Shown here: piece after piece, positions 30,490 to 39,670 of the stretch
Layout: every line of letters starts with the position of its first letter
Numbering within the stretch: the first letter of the stretch is position 1
Source: Mycolicibacterium aurum
Lineage (GTDB): Bacteria > Actinomycetota > Actinomycetes > Mycobacteriales > Mycobacteriaceae
DNA length: 64,000 nucleotides
Assembly (NCBI GenBank): GCA_900078775.1
Contig: LT549889.1
Coordinates: 4,650,001-4,714,000, forward strand
Direction of reading: 5' to 3'
Notes under the pieces: model-generated
Seen by the model: the letters and a program-made list of their open reading frames with translations, nothing else
What the model was told of the DNA's origin: nothing
Database searches by the model: none
Translations under genes and position numbers: made by a program

Positions 30490-30954
30490 CTACCCGTCCT
30501 GGCGGCTCTGCGTGGTGGAGGCGAACGGGTTCAGGATGAACGGGTTCGTATCGTCCAGCGAGGGTTCGGTCTCGTCCTCGTCGGTGGTGTCCTCGTCGGT
30601 GGTGTCCGTAGCCGACGTCGTCGTGGTCGTCGTGGTGGTGGTCGTCGTGGTGGTGCTCTCCGACGGCGAGGTCGTGGTGGTGGTGCGCGACGTCGTGGTC
30701 CGGGTGGTGGTGGTCCGCGAGGTGGTGGTCTTGGACGAACTCGTGGTCGCCGGCGAATAGTCGGTGTAGTACTGCGGGCCGTAGCTGGGTTCCACCGAGT
30801 TCTGGGCGGTCTGCACCACCGCGTAGATCAGCACCAAGATGGCCAGCACTCCGCCGACGCCGGCGGTGACGACGGCCCAGGACTCCTCGTACCAGGGAAC
30901 CTCGGCCGGGCTCTCGGCCGGGGCCGGTTCGTCACGCTGGTCGTCGTCTGCCAC
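30490..30954 (-). CDS. Single-pass membrane protein with long Thr-rich tail
   Basis: The 154-residue product has an acidic cytoplasmic head, one membrane helix (about residues 28-48), then an external stretch of about 55 residues that is mostly threonine with Ser and Arg, ending in an acidic T-D-E-D segment. The Thr codons form a run of CAC/CCAC-type repeats on the plus strand (30610-30740), prone to slippage. Such tails are often O-mannosylated in mycobacteria. Function unknown. GTG 30954 is the start. Confidence 0.72.
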   Translation of the reverse strand: MADDDQRDEPAPAESPAEVPWYEESWAVVTAGVGGVLAILVLIYAVVQTAQNSVEPSYGPQYYTDYSPATTSSSKTTTSRTTTTRTTTSRTTTTTSPSESTTTTTTTTTTTTTSATDTTDEDTTDEDETEPSLDDTNPFILNPFASTTQSRQDG

Positions 30955-31121
30955 AGGCGCTGATGGTAACGAGCTTTCAGCCCGCCACGATCGAATCTCC
31001 CCGGACCGTGATGGGCGCCGAGGCCGACGGCTCGCGGGCCGGACCGGAGATCACCGCCCCGTCCGGCCCGAGGGCAGGGCCGGCCGGCCCGGGACTACCG
31101 TCTGTGCGTCGATCCATCGCC

Positions 31122-32051
31122 TCATGGCGCGCCGTCGGATTTGCGGGGGCCGACCTCCAGTTTCGTGCCGGTCTCGTGTTCGGCGAACTGCACCACCCGC
31201 GCCGCGGCCCGGTAGTCGCAGGCCAGCGCCGACCGCCCGATCAGCACCGGCGCACCGCGTAGCCCGAACCGGCCCTGCACGCCGACGTAGCTGCCCGGCG
31301 GGATCGGTTCGGTGATGCAGTACAGCGTGGTGGCCGCGCCCGCGGCGGCGTCGTTGGCCGCCAGCGAGGCCACCAGCTTGACGCCCCGCTGCAGCACGCC
31401 CAGCAACTGCCCACCCGAGACGTTCGGCAGATTGGAGTCGACCCAGCCGGGGTGGGTCAGGTGGGTGACCACCGGCGACTGCGCCTCCCGCAGCCGCCGG
31501 TCGAGTTCGAGCCCCCACAGCATGACGGCCAGCTTGGACCGCGCGTAGGCGCCCATCACCGTCCACTTGTGCGTGCGCAGATGCATATCGTCCAGGCGCA
31601 GGGTCGCCGACCCGTGCGCCTGCGAGCCGACGTTGACGATCTGTGAGCGCACCCGGTCCAGCAGCAGGTTGGTCAGCGCGAACGGGCCGAGCAGGTTGGT
31701 CGCGATCGTCGTCTCGAAACCGTCGACGGTGTCCTGCCGATGCTGGGTGAGCGCCCCGGCGTTGTTGACCAGGATGTCGATCTCGCCGATGCCGTGCTCG
31801 TCGAGCAGCCCCGGAAAGGCCCGCACCGAGGACTGGTCGGCGAGGTCCACGTGCAGCACCGTGCTGCGCCCGCCGATCTCGGCCGCGCGCCGCGCCCCGA
31901 GTTCGGCGTTGCGGACCGCCATCACCACGTGGGCCCCGGCCTTCGTCAGCGCCGCGGCCGTCGCCAGCCCGACGCCGTTGGTCGCGCCGGTCACCAGGAC
32001 GGTCCGGCCGGTCAGATCACCCAGTCGCGCCGGGGTCCACGGGGTTGTCAT
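31122..32051 (-). CDS. Short-chain dehydrogenase, retinol-dehydrogenase/WWOX-like
   Basis: The 309-residue SDR has T-G-A-T-N-G-V-G (cofactor loop, about residues 21-28), N-N-A-G and the catalytic Y-A-R-S-K, and a long C-terminal extension. R after the second strand (A-V-R-N) suggests NADP(H). Substrate unknown. It stands alone between a Thr-rich membrane protein and the divergent GGDEF-like gene. Confidence 0.9.
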   Translation of the reverse strand: MTTPWTPARLGDLTGRTVLVTGATNGVGLATAAALTKAGAHVVMAVRNAELGARRAAEIGGRSTVLHVDLADQSSVRAFPGLLDEHGIGEIDILVNNAGALTQHRQDTVDGFETTIATNLLGPFALTNLLLDRVRSQIVNVGSQAHGSATLRLDDMHLRTHKWTVMGAYARSKLAVMLWGLELDRRLREAQSPVVTHLTHPGWVDSNLPNVSGGQLLGVLQRGVKLVASLAANDAAAGAATTLYCITEPIPPGSYVGVQGRFGLRGAPVLIGRSALACDYRAAARVVQFAEHETGTKLEVGPRKSDGAP

Positions 32052-32159
32052 AGGCCCAGGCTAACGAGATGCGGGCGGTGCACTGCCGCTGCCACGTGTC
32101 CCGATCGGGCCGTATGCTGTGGTCGAAATCTTTCGTGGTGGGCGAGGGGAGCGTTGTAG

Positions 32160-33296
32160 ATGGTGACCCCCTCGCGCTGGCGGCATGGTGGCGACCACTA
32201 CGAGTGGCTGACCGCCTATCTGGCCGCCCGCGATCTGCAGGTCGTCACCTGCCGCGTGGTCGCGGCGATCGCGGCGGGTCTGGCCGCCATCGTCCTCTTC
32301 CAGCGGGCTGCCACCACCGATGTGTTGGGCACCGGCCAGACCGTGGTCGCCGCCGTCGTCGCGGTGGCCTGCACCGTGATCGCGCTGATCTGGCTGCGCG
32401 CGGCCTGGCCCGCCCGCTGGCAGTCGCAGATGTGCCTGGTGTTGGGCACCGGGCTGATCATGGGGGTCTGCACGACGGATCCCGATCCGGTGCTGGGCCT
32501 GCTGGGCACCATGGCGTTCACCGTGGTCACCGCGTACGCGGTGTTCTTCCACTCCCGGGCCTGGCTGATCCTGGTCTGGACCGCACAGGCCCTGACGCTG
32601 GGCATCCTGGCCTGGCGGTTGGTGGCCATCGACTACGCGCTGGCGCTGTCCAGCGTCGGTTTCGTGGCGGTGATGAACGTGGTGGTCGCGTTCGCCTGCG
32701 AGTTGGTGCTGCGGATCATCGGTTCGGAGAAACCACACGGTGAGATCGAGCCGCTGACCGGGCTGCCCAACCGGCAGACCTTCTACGACAGCGTGGCCAC
32801 CCTGATCGGGTCCCGCAGCCGCCGCGACGACCGCTACCTCATCCTCATCGTGGTCAACCTGGACAGCTTCTCGCTGCTGACCGCCATGTCCGGTAAGGCC
32901 GGCGGGAACAAGGCGCGGGTGGCCATCGGACAGCGGCTGCGCGAGACGGTGCGCGGCGACGCGGTGATCGGGCACTTCAGCGAGGCCGAGTATGTGGTCG
33001 CCGATGTGTTCACCACCCCGGATCCCACCCCGCTGGCCGAGCGCATCCTGGGCACCATCAAGTCCGCGCCGTTCAAGCTGACCGCGAGCCTGGGGGTGGT
33101 GAGCACCCCGCTGCAGCCGTTGACCGGGCAGGGCTCCCACGATGTGCTCGACGAGCTGGTGACCATCGGCACCAACGCCATGTACGAGGCCCGCAAGTCC
33201 GGCGGGAACCAGATGCGGCTGCTGCTGTCGCCGGCGCTGGCCACCGTGGAGGACACCGAGCCCGACGATCAGTCCGACATCGACCGGACGGCCTAG
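32160..33296 (+). CDS. Membrane protein with degenerate GGDEF domain
   Basis: The 378-residue protein has six helices (about residues 30-187) followed by a GGDEF-fold domain beginning L-T-G-L-P-N-R (199-205). The catalytic loop reads S-E-A-E-Y at 274-278 in place of GGDEF, so cyclic-di-GMP synthesis is unlikely; later family features S-L-G-V-V and Y-E-A-R-K-S-G-G-N remain. It may bind nucleotide or act as a dimeric scaffold. GAGGGGAG precedes ATG 32160. Its stop overlaps that of the convergent hydrolase (CTAG). Confidence 0.88.
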   Translation: MVTPSRWRHGGDHYEWLTAYLAARDLQVVTCRVVAAIAAGLAAIVLFQRAATTDVLGTGQTVVAAVVAVACTVIALIWLRAAWPARWQSQMCLVLGTGLIMGVCTTDPDPVLGLLGTMAFTVVTAYAVFFHSRAWLILVWTAQALTLGILAWRLVAIDYALALSSVGFVAVMNVVVAFACELVLRIIGSEKPHGEIEPLTGLPNRQTFYDSVATLIGSRSRRDDRYLILIVVNLDSFSLLTAMSGKAGGNKARVAIGQRLRETVRGDAVIGHFSEAEYVVADVFTTPDPTPLAERILGTIKSAPFKLTASLGVVSTPLQPLTGQGSHDVLDELVTIGTNAMYEARKSGGNQMRLLLSPALATVEDTEPDDQSDIDRTA

Positions 33297-34114
33297 ACCT
33301 GCTCGGACGGGCTGAGCAGCCGGCTGCGGAACAGGTCGAGAACCTGGTCGAGGGCGACCCGGGTGGGCTGGCCGGGTTCGTCGATGAGGTGTTCGGTGAG
33401 CACCGAGTGCGGCGGCATCGCCCCGTCCGGGTTGGCGTCGTCCCCGCTCAGTTCCACCGCGACGAAGGCGTCGCCGAGTTGTTCGCGCAGGAACTCGAAT
33501 CGTTCCGGGGGCACGAGTTTGTCGGAGTCGAACCGCAATCCGAGCACCGTCAACCCGCGGGCGCAGCGGCCCTTCACGATCTCCAGATCCGCCGGCGAGA
33601 TGTCGATAGACCGTTTCTGCGCGCTGGTGAGCGCGGCCGGCATGGACGGCTGGGACAGTACCGGGGCGAGCAGGACGTCGTCGGTGGCCATGGCCAGTGC
33701 GTAGCCGCCGGTGAAGCACATGCCGACCGCCCCCACCCCGGGCCCGCCGCAGCGCTGGTGTTCGTGGCGGGCCAGTGCCCGCAACCAGCTCACGACCGGC
33801 GAGGTGCGGCCGGTGGCCAGGGTGACGAATTCCTTGCTGACGCAGGCCGGGATCATCGCACTGACCATGGTCCGCACGGTGGCCAGCCCGCCGGCGTTGG
33901 GATCGCGGCCCGGCACCCCGAACAGATGCGGCAGCACCGCGGTACACCCGATGTCGGCGACCTGGCGCGCGAAGGCCAGCACCTTCGGCGTGATGCCGGG
34001 CATCTCGGCGATCACGATGACCGCCGGGCCGCTGCCGCGGCGGTACACCGTGCGGGTCTTGCCCTGGTGGCAGAACTCGGTCTGCTCGAAATCGGACAGA
34101 TCGTCATCCGACAT
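33293..34114 (-). CDS. Dienelactone hydrolase family protein
   Basis: The 273-residue alpha/beta hydrolase has the Cys nucleophile elbow G-M-C-F-T-G-G (near residue 131), V-I-V-I-A-E-M-P-G-I for the oxyanion region and a terminal H (P-P-H-S). Dienelactone hydrolases open lactones in aromatic degradation; many family members act on other esters. It overlaps the upstream small membrane protein gene by 11 bp and is last in a three-gene operon. Confidence 0.88.
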   Translation of the reverse strand: MSDDDLSDFEQTEFCHQGKTRTVYRRGSGPAVIVIAEMPGITPKVLAFARQVADIGCTAVLPHLFGVPGRDPNAGGLATVRTMVSAMIPACVSKEFVTLATGRTSPVVSWLRALARHEHQRCGGPGVGAVGMCFTGGYALAMATDDVLLAPVLSQPSMPAALTSAQKRSIDISPADLEIVKGRCARGLTVLGLRFDSDKLVPPERFEFLREQLGDAFVAVELSGDDANPDGAMPPHSVLTEHLIDEPGQPTRVALDQVLDLFRSRLLSPSEQV

Positions 34115-34355
34115 TGCAACGCTCCTCTACGGGTCCGGTGATCCACATCATCGGCCACAGCGCGGTGGTTGCGCCGAACGACGCGAGATCCGCACCGGCC
34201 GGGATGCGGGTCTGCAGTTGGGTCTCCAGTGCGCGCACATCGTCGGGGTGGGCGATGGTGAACACCAGACCGATGACGATGTAGGGCAGCGACAGCCACA
34301 TCAGGAATTCCGCCATCGCCTCCACCGCGACCGGCCTGCTGAGGAACCGGGTCAT
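34104..34355 (-). CDS. 83-residue membrane protein
   Basis: One to two hydrophobic helices (L-M-W-L-S-L-P-Y-I-V-I-G-L-V-F, and a weaker one near A-L-W-P-M-M-W-I) surround a soluble linker. ATG 34355 overlaps the stop of the 58-residue gene upstream (ATGA), and its 3' end overlaps the hydrolase start by 11 bp. It shares the L-P-Y-x-V-G pattern with its upstream neighbour, suggesting duplication or pairing. Function unknown. Confidence 0.72.
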   Translation of the reverse strand: MTRFLSRPVAVEAMAEFLMWLSLPYIVIGLVFTIAHPDDVRALETQLQTRIPAGADLASFGATTALWPMMWITGPVEERCNVG

Positions 34356-34528
34356 AAGCCGCAGAACCGGTAGAGCAGCAACAGCGGCCAGGCCAGCACC
34401 GAGCCCAGGACCGGGCCGGATCCGGTGAAGGCCCAGACCGAGCCGACGATCAGGTACGGAATGGCAAGCAGGAACGCGAGTCCCAGCCACTCCGCGACGG
34501 CCATCTCGTAGCGCAGGATTCGGCGCAT
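34352..34528 (-). CDS. 58-residue membrane protein
   Basis: Starts M-R-R-I-L-R-Y-E-M-A-V-A-E-W and has two short helices, including A-I-P-Y-L-I-V-G. The stop overlaps the next start as ATGA. The longer frame from 34603 runs into the convergent-facing PucR region and is rejected. It is first in the operon of two tiny membrane proteins and a dienelactone hydrolase. Function unknown. Confidence 0.7.
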   Translation of the reverse strand: MRRILRYEMAVAEWLGLAFLLAIPYLIVGSVWAFTGSGPVLGSVLAWPLLLLYRFCGL

Positions 34529-34562
34529 GCGCCTGACAGTACCGCGAGCGCGCCGTACGCAC

Positions 34563-36167
34563 TCACGCCTTGGGAATGTCGATTCCGTTCCGGCCCTGCG
34601 CATCCAGCACCATGAGCGCGACGTGCAGCGAGGTCATCGATTCACCGTCGTCGAGATCCACGCCCAGCGCGGCCCGCACGGCGGCCAGCCGTTTGTAGAG
34701 CACCGGCCTGCTGATGTGCAGCCGGGCCGCGACGGCCGCCTTGTTCCCGGCCAGTTTCAGGTACTCGCGCAGCAGATCGACATGGGCGGGATCGCCGGCC
34801 AGCAGCGCCCGCAGTTCGGTCTCGGCGAAGGTCTGCACCCGCGGATCATCGCGCAGCAGCGATACCAGCCCGCGCAGCCGGACGTCGGCGGCCCGGTAGA
34901 AGGGCCGCAGCGCGTCCTGGACCTTGGCCGAATCCTGTAGCGCCAGTGCGACCTCGGCGATGTGCGAGGCCTCTCCGAGCCCGGTGACCGCGTCGATCAC
35001 CCCGTCCACCGCGGGCCCGACGGCCAGCACCGCCCCCGCAGTGCCGTCCACCCGGGCGATCTCCGCGCGCAGTGCGGTACCCAACGCGGCCAGCGCCTCC
35101 TCGGCGGGGCGGGTGACCCCGAGCGCCAGCACCCCGCCCACTTCCCCGTCCCGGCGCAGCGCGCATAGCCCGGTGTGTCCCGAGGCGTTGACGGTGTGCA
35201 GCACGGCGTCCACCAGCACGACGTTCTGCCGTTGCGCGGCAACGGGATCGGTGGTGGTCGCCGGCCGGGGCACGCGAACCACCACCGGGGTGTAGTGCGC
35301 GGCCGAGCGCAGCCCCAGGGCGTGGGCGCGCGCCGCGGCCTCCCGCTCGTCGGCGATCCGCCCGCGCAGCACGTCATCGATGAGCCCGCTCTGGGCCTGA
35401 TGGTGCATGCCGGTGCGGTCGCGTTCGATCATCCGGTTCAGCGCCAGCGCCACCGCGGCCCGTTCCAGCACCATCTGGGTGCGGTCCGGATCGGGTGAGG
35501 GCACCGGCACGATCAGCCGGCCCCACTGTTCGGAGCGCGGGCCGACGGGGGTGAGCGCCCACTGTTCGGCGGCGGCGCGCAGCCGGGACCGCCGCTCCCA
35601 GTCGCGCAGCAGATCCGCGGACCGTCCACGCAGCGACACCGCCAGTGCGCGGTGGGTCAGGTCCTCCAGCACCACCGGTTCGTCCAGGATGCCGGCGGCG
35701 GCCTCCACGATGCCCGCCGCGGACAGCCGTTTGAGGCTGAGTTCGGTGAAGGTCTGATGCACCCGGCGGTCGAAGTCCACCCGTTCGTACTGGTCGGCGA
35801 CGATCATCCGGTGCACCGCCTCGGTCACCTCGACGAAGCGCACCTGCCTTCGCAGCGCTACCAGTGCGAGCTCGCATTCGGCGGCGATAGCGCCCAACCC
35901 GGCGGGCAGCGGGGTGTCGCCGACCTCGACGACCACTCCGATCACCCCGGCGTCGGCCATCCGGTGCAGATAGGTTCGCGGCGAATCACGAAGTGCGGCA
36001 CCGGTTGTCAGCACCAGCTCACCGCCCTGCACGAGTGCCGAGAGATCCGGCACGTCGCTGACGTGCACCCACCGGATGGGTTCGTCGAACCTATGCTTGC
36101 TCAGCACCTCGGGATCCCCGGCCCGGATCACCGGCAGCGCGATCACCTCGGCCACAGTCAGCTGCAT
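34563..36167 (-). CDS. PucR-family transcriptional regulator
   Basis: The 534-residue protein has an N-terminal PucR domain (Q-L-T-V-A-E-V onward, with W-V-H-V-S-D), a central GGDEF-like/CdaR part and a C-terminal PucR helix-turn-helix (L-A-G-N-K-A-A-V-A-A-R-L-H-I-S-R-P-V-L-Y-K-R-L). PucR proteins activate purine, pyrimidine or amine catabolism. I chose ATG 36167 over GTG 36173, which lies in the palindrome. It is divergent from mmsA and an aminotransferase gene, its likely targets, with TACACAGTGTA between them. Confidence 0.92.
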   Translation of the reverse strand: MQLTVAEVIALPVIRAGDPEVLSKHRFDEPIRWVHVSDVPDLSALVQGGELVLTTGAALRDSPRTYLHRMADAGVIGVVVEVGDTPLPAGLGAIAAECELALVALRRQVRFVEVTEAVHRMIVADQYERVDFDRRVHQTFTELSLKRLSAAGIVEAAAGILDEPVVLEDLTHRALAVSLRGRSADLLRDWERRSRLRAAAEQWALTPVGPRSEQWGRLIVPVPSPDPDRTQMVLERAAVALALNRMIERDRTGMHHQAQSGLIDDVLRGRIADEREAAARAHALGLRSAAHYTPVVVRVPRPATTTDPVAAQRQNVVLVDAVLHTVNASGHTGLCALRRDGEVGGVLALGVTRPAEEALAALGTALRAEIARVDGTAGAVLAVGPAVDGVIDAVTGLGEASHIAEVALALQDSAKVQDALRPFYRAADVRLRGLVSLLRDDPRVQTFAETELRALLAGDPAHVDLLREYLKLAGNKAAVAARLHISRPVLYKRLAAVRAALGVDLDDGESMTSLHVALMVLDAQGRNGIDIPKA

Positions 36168-36168
36168 A

Positions 36169-36179
36169 TACACAGTGTA
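36169..36179. promoter_or_regulatory. Palindrome between pucR and mmsA
   Basis: TACACAGTGTA is a perfect 11-bp palindrome centred on A36174, flanked at slightly unequal distance by CTGCA and TGCAG. It sits at the PucR start codon in the divergent region and is the best candidate operator for both directions. Confidence 0.65.
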
Positions 36180-36274
36180 TGCAGCTGCGCTATATCCGAG
36201 ACATTCTGTCGCCCTCGTGCGGGGCGGCAGGGCTCCAGACTGGGTACACCCCGACAGAAAGTGAGCTCATCGCG

Positions 36275-37768
36275 ATGCAGGCCACCGTTCAGCACTGGTG
36301 CAATGGCACGTTCTTCGAAGGCGCCTCCGGTGCCACCGCGCCGGTGACCAACCCGGCGACCGGCCAGGTCACCGGGCAGGTCGCCCTGGGCAGCGCCGCC
36401 GACGCCCAGGCCGTCATCGACGCCGCCGCCGCCGCCTTCCCGGCCTGGCGCGATGCGTCGCTGGCCAAGCGCACCGGTGTGCTGTTCCGGTTCCGCGAAC
36501 TGCTCAACGAGCGTAAGGGCGAGCTGGCCGAGATCATCACCAGCGAGCACGGCAAGGTCGTCTCCGACGCCCTCGGCGAGGTCGGCCGCGGCCAGGAGGT
36601 CGTCGAATTCGCCTGCGGCATCCCGCATCTGCTCAAGGGCGGCTTCACCGAGAACGCCTCCACCAAGGTCGACGTCTACTCCATCCGCCAGCCCCTGGGC
36701 CCGGTCGCGATCATCTCCCCGTTCAACTTCCCGGCCATGGTGCCGATGTGGTTCTTCCCCGTCGCCATCGCCGCCGGTAACACCGTGGTGCTCAAGCCCT
36801 CGGAGAAGGATCCGTCCGCCTCGCTGTGGCTGGCCGCGCTGTGGAAGGAAGCCGGTCTGCCCGACGGTGTGTTCAACGTGCTGCAGGGCGACAAGACCGT
36901 CGTCGACGAGCTGCTGACCAACCCCAAGATCAAGAGCGTGTCCTTCGTCGGGTCCACCCCGATCGCCCAGTACGTCTACGCCACCGGCACCGCCGCCGGC
37001 AAGCGTGTACAGGCGCTCGGCGGCGCCAAGAACCACGCCGTGATCCTCCCCGACGCCGACCTGGACCTGGCCGCCGATGCCATGGTCAACGCCGGTTTCG
37101 GCTCCGCCGGTGAGCGCTGCATGGCGATCTCGGCCTGCGTCGCCGTCGGCCCGATCGCCGACGACCTGGTCGCCAAGATCACCGAGCGCACCGTGGGCCT
37201 GAAGACCGGTGACGGCACCAAGGACTCCGATATGGGCCCGCTGGTCACCAAGGCCCACCGCGACAAGGTGGCCTCCTACATCGACGCCGGTGAGGCCGAC
37301 GGCGCCAAGGTCGTCGTCGACGGCCGCAACGTGGTCGCCGACGGTGGCGAAGACGGGTTCTGGCTCGGCCCCACCCTGCTGGACAACGTCACCCCAGACA
37401 TGAGCGTCTACACCGACGAGATCTTCGGCCCCGTGCTCTCGGTGCTGCGCGTCGAGACCTACGACGAAGCCCTGGAGTTGATCAACACCAACCCCTACGG
37501 CAACGGCACCGCCATCTTCACCAACGACGGTGGCGCGGCCCGGCGCTTCCAGAACGAGGTCGAGGTCGGCATGGTCGGTATCAACGTGCCGATCCCGGTC
37601 CCGATGGCCTACTACAGCTTCGGTGGCTGGAAGGCCTCGCTGTTCGGCGACAGCCATGCCCACGGCATGGACGGGGTGAACTTCTTCACCCGCCAGAAGG
37701 CCATCACCAGCCGCTGGCTCGATCCGTCGCACGGCGGCATCGACCTCGGCTTCCCCGGGAACAAGTGA
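36275..37768 (+). CDS. mmsA: CoA-acylating methylmalonate/malonate-semialdehyde dehydrogenase
   Basis: MmsA converts methylmalonate semialdehyde to propionyl-CoA or malonate semialdehyde to acetyl-CoA with NAD and CoA. The 497-residue ALDH has S-P-F-N-F-P-A-M with Asn151, and catalytic Cys282 in A-G-E-R-C-M-A-I-S. The usual ALDH glutamate region reads L-G-G-A-K-N-H, the CoA-dependent MmsA signature. ATG 36275 follows GAAAGTGAG; the longer frame from 36179 starts inside the operator and is rejected. It is followed 13 bp later by a class III aminotransferase that would supply the semialdehyde. Confidence 0.95.
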   Translation: MQATVQHWCNGTFFEGASGATAPVTNPATGQVTGQVALGSAADAQAVIDAAAAAFPAWRDASLAKRTGVLFRFRELLNERKGELAEIITSEHGKVVSDALGEVGRGQEVVEFACGIPHLLKGGFTENASTKVDVYSIRQPLGPVAIISPFNFPAMVPMWFFPVAIAAGNTVVLKPSEKDPSASLWLAALWKEAGLPDGVFNVLQGDKTVVDELLTNPKIKSVSFVGSTPIAQYVYATGTAAGKRVQALGGAKNHAVILPDADLDLAADAMVNAGFGSAGERCMAISACVAVGPIADDLVAKITERTVGLKTGDGTKDSDMGPLVTKAHRDKVASYIDAGEADGAKVVVDGRNVVADGGEDGFWLGPTLLDNVTPDMSVYTDEIFGPVLSVLRVETYDEALELINTNPYGNGTAIFTNDGGAARRFQNEVEVGMVGINVPIPVPMAYYSFGGWKASLFGDSHAHGMDGVNFFTRQKAITSRWLDPSHGGIDLGFPGNK

Positions 37769-37781
37769 GAGACTGAGCGAT

Positions 37782-39164
37782 ATGACTGTGATTGAAGAGT
37801 CGACCCTGCTGCCCAACGGTTTGACCGTGGACGCGGCCCGCGCGGAATCGGCCCGCGCCTACGAACTCGACCGAGCGCATGTGTTCCATTCCTGGTCCGC
37901 GCAGGCCGAGATCACCCCGATGACGATCTCGGCGGCGCAGGGTTCCTACCTGTGGGACGGCGAGGGCAACCGGCTGCTGGACTTCTCCAGCCAGCTGGTC
38001 AACACCAACATCGGGCACCAGCACCCGAAAGTCGTTGCCGCCATTGCCGAACAGGCCGCCAAGCTGTGCACGGTGGCCCCGCAGCACGCCAACGCGGCGC
38101 GCTCGGAGGCGGCCCGGCTGATCGCCGAGCGCACCCCCGGTGAACTGAACAAGATCTTCTTCACCAACGGTGGCGCCGACGCGGTCGAGCACGCGGTGCG
38201 GATGGCCCGGCTGCACACCGGCCGGTACAAGGTGCTGTCCCGGTACCGCGCCTACCACGGCGGCACCGACACCGCGATCAACCTGACCGGTGACCCGCGC
38301 CGCTGGCCCAACGACCGCGGCACCGCCGGGGTGGTGCACTTCAACGGCCCGTTCCTGTACCGCTCGTCGTTCTACGCCGAGACCGAGGAGCAGGAATCCC
38401 AGCGCGCGCTGGAGTACCTAGAGAAGCTGATCCAGATGGAGGGCCCGTCCACCATCGCCGCGATCATCCTGGAGTCCATCCCCGGCACCGCGGGCATCAT
38501 GATCCCGCCGCCCGGGTACATGGCCGGCGTGCGCGAGATCTGCACCCGCTACGGCATCGTGTTCATCGCCGACGAGGTGATGGCCGGTTTCGGGCGCAGC
38601 GGAAAGTGGTTCTCCATCAACCACTTCGACGTGACCCCGGACCTGATGACGTTCGCCAAGGGCGTCAACTCCGGCTACGTGCCGCTCGGCGGTGTGGCGA
38701 TCAGCCCGGAGATCGCCGAGACCTTCGCCCACCGCGCCTACCCCGGCGGCCTGACCTACTCGGGTCACCCGCTGGCCACCGCCGCCGCCATCGCCACCAT
38801 CAACGCGATGGAGGACGAAGGCATGGTGGACAACGCCGCCAAGGTGGGTGCCGAGGTCATCGGCCCCGGTCTGGCCGCGTTGGCCGACAAGCACCCCAGC
38901 GTCGGCGAGGTCCGCGGTGCCGGTGTGTTCTGGGCCCTCGAGCTGGTCAAGGACCGGGCCACCCGGGAGCCGCTGGCCGCCTACGGCGGGTCCAGCCCGG
39001 CGATGAACGCGGTCGTCGCGGCGTGCAAGGCCGGTGGCCTGCTGCCGTTCGCGAACTTCAACCGCATCCACGTGGTGCCGCCGTGCAACGTGTCCGCCGA
39101 CGAGGTGCGGGAGGGTCTGGCGATCCTGGACGCCGCACTGGATGTGGCCGACGCCGCGCTCTAA
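37782..39164 (+). CDS. Class III (omega) aminotransferase
   Basis: The 460-residue PLP enzyme has Asp264 (F-I-A-D-E-V) to bind the pyridine nitrogen and Lys293 (F-A-K-G-V-N-S-G-Y) for the Schiff base. It belongs to the beta-alanine/taurine/GABA-pyruvate aminotransferase group. With MmsA it would turn beta-alanine or 3-aminoisobutyrate into acetyl- or propionyl-CoA, which fits a PucR-controlled pyrimidine-degradation role. Exact amino donor is not readable. Confidence 0.92.
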   Translation: MTVIEESTLLPNGLTVDAARAESARAYELDRAHVFHSWSAQAEITPMTISAAQGSYLWDGEGNRLLDFSSQLVNTNIGHQHPKVVAAIAEQAAKLCTVAPQHANAARSEAARLIAERTPGELNKIFFTNGGADAVEHAVRMARLHTGRYKVLSRYRAYHGGTDTAINLTGDPRRWPNDRGTAGVVHFNGPFLYRSSFYAETEEQESQRALEYLEKLIQMEGPSTIAAIILESIPGTAGIMIPPPGYMAGVREICTRYGIVFIADEVMAGFGRSGKWFSINHFDVTPDLMTFAKGVNSGYVPLGGVAISPEIAETFAHRAYPGGLTYSGHPLATAAAIATINAMEDEGMVDNAAKVGAEVIGPGLAALADKHPSVGEVRGAGVFWALELVKDRATREPLAAYGGSSPAMNAVVAACKAGGLLPFANFNRIHVVPPCNVSADEVREGLAILDAALDVADAAL

Positions 39165-39634
39165 GGGTTCAGCAGTAGGGACGACATACGGTCCCGCGCC
39201 TCCTCCGGGATCGGCGCGGGGCCGTTGTCGTCCAGCACCACCAGCACGGTGTCACAGACGCTGACGCAGCGGTCCGCCACGAACAGCGCGGTGGACACCG
39301 TGAACGAGGTCCGGCCCAGCCGCCCGATCCCCAGACCAGTCTCGATGGTCGCCGGCCAGAACACCTCCTCCAGGAAGTGCACGGCGTTGTTGGCGGTGAC
39401 CAGTCGGACGCTGCGCACCGCCGGCTGATACACGCCCGGGAAGGTCACCTGGTTGAACTCGGCACGGGCGTTCTCGTGCACCGATTCCAGGGCCAGGTTG
39501 TTCACATGCCCGTTGGCGTCCACATCCCCGTATCGGGTGGTGACGCGCCCGGTGACCGGGTAGAGCGCCTTGGACAGTCGGGTGGGGTGCGGGCGGGCGA
39601 TCACCGGGACCAGATCAACATCAAGCTGCGTCAT
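39161..39634 (-). CDS. Hotdog-fold acyl-CoA thioesterase
   Basis: The 157-residue protein has the 4HBT-type pattern [17 protein letters not shown] (Asp and His near residues 37-43), typical of 4-hydroxybenzoyl-CoA thioesterase relatives that release fatty acids from CoA. It is divergent from the nitrobindin gene and overlaps the aminotransferase stop by four bases. Confidence 0.87.
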   Translation of the reverse strand: MTQLDVDLVPVIARPHPTRLSKALYPVTGRVTTRYGDVDANGHVNNLALESVHENARAEFNQVTFPGVYQPAVRSVRLVTANNAVHFLEEVFWPATIETGLGIGRLGRTSFTVSTALFVADRCVSVCDTVLVVLDDNGPAPIPEEARDRMSSLLLNP

Positions 39635-39670
39635 AACCGGGCCAGTACACCACGCCGTAGGCTGACCAGG

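Noticed and set aside
34563-36173. PucR start at GTG 36173
   Set aside because: That codon lies inside the TACACAGTGTA palindrome; ATG 36167 two codons later gives the normal family N-terminus.
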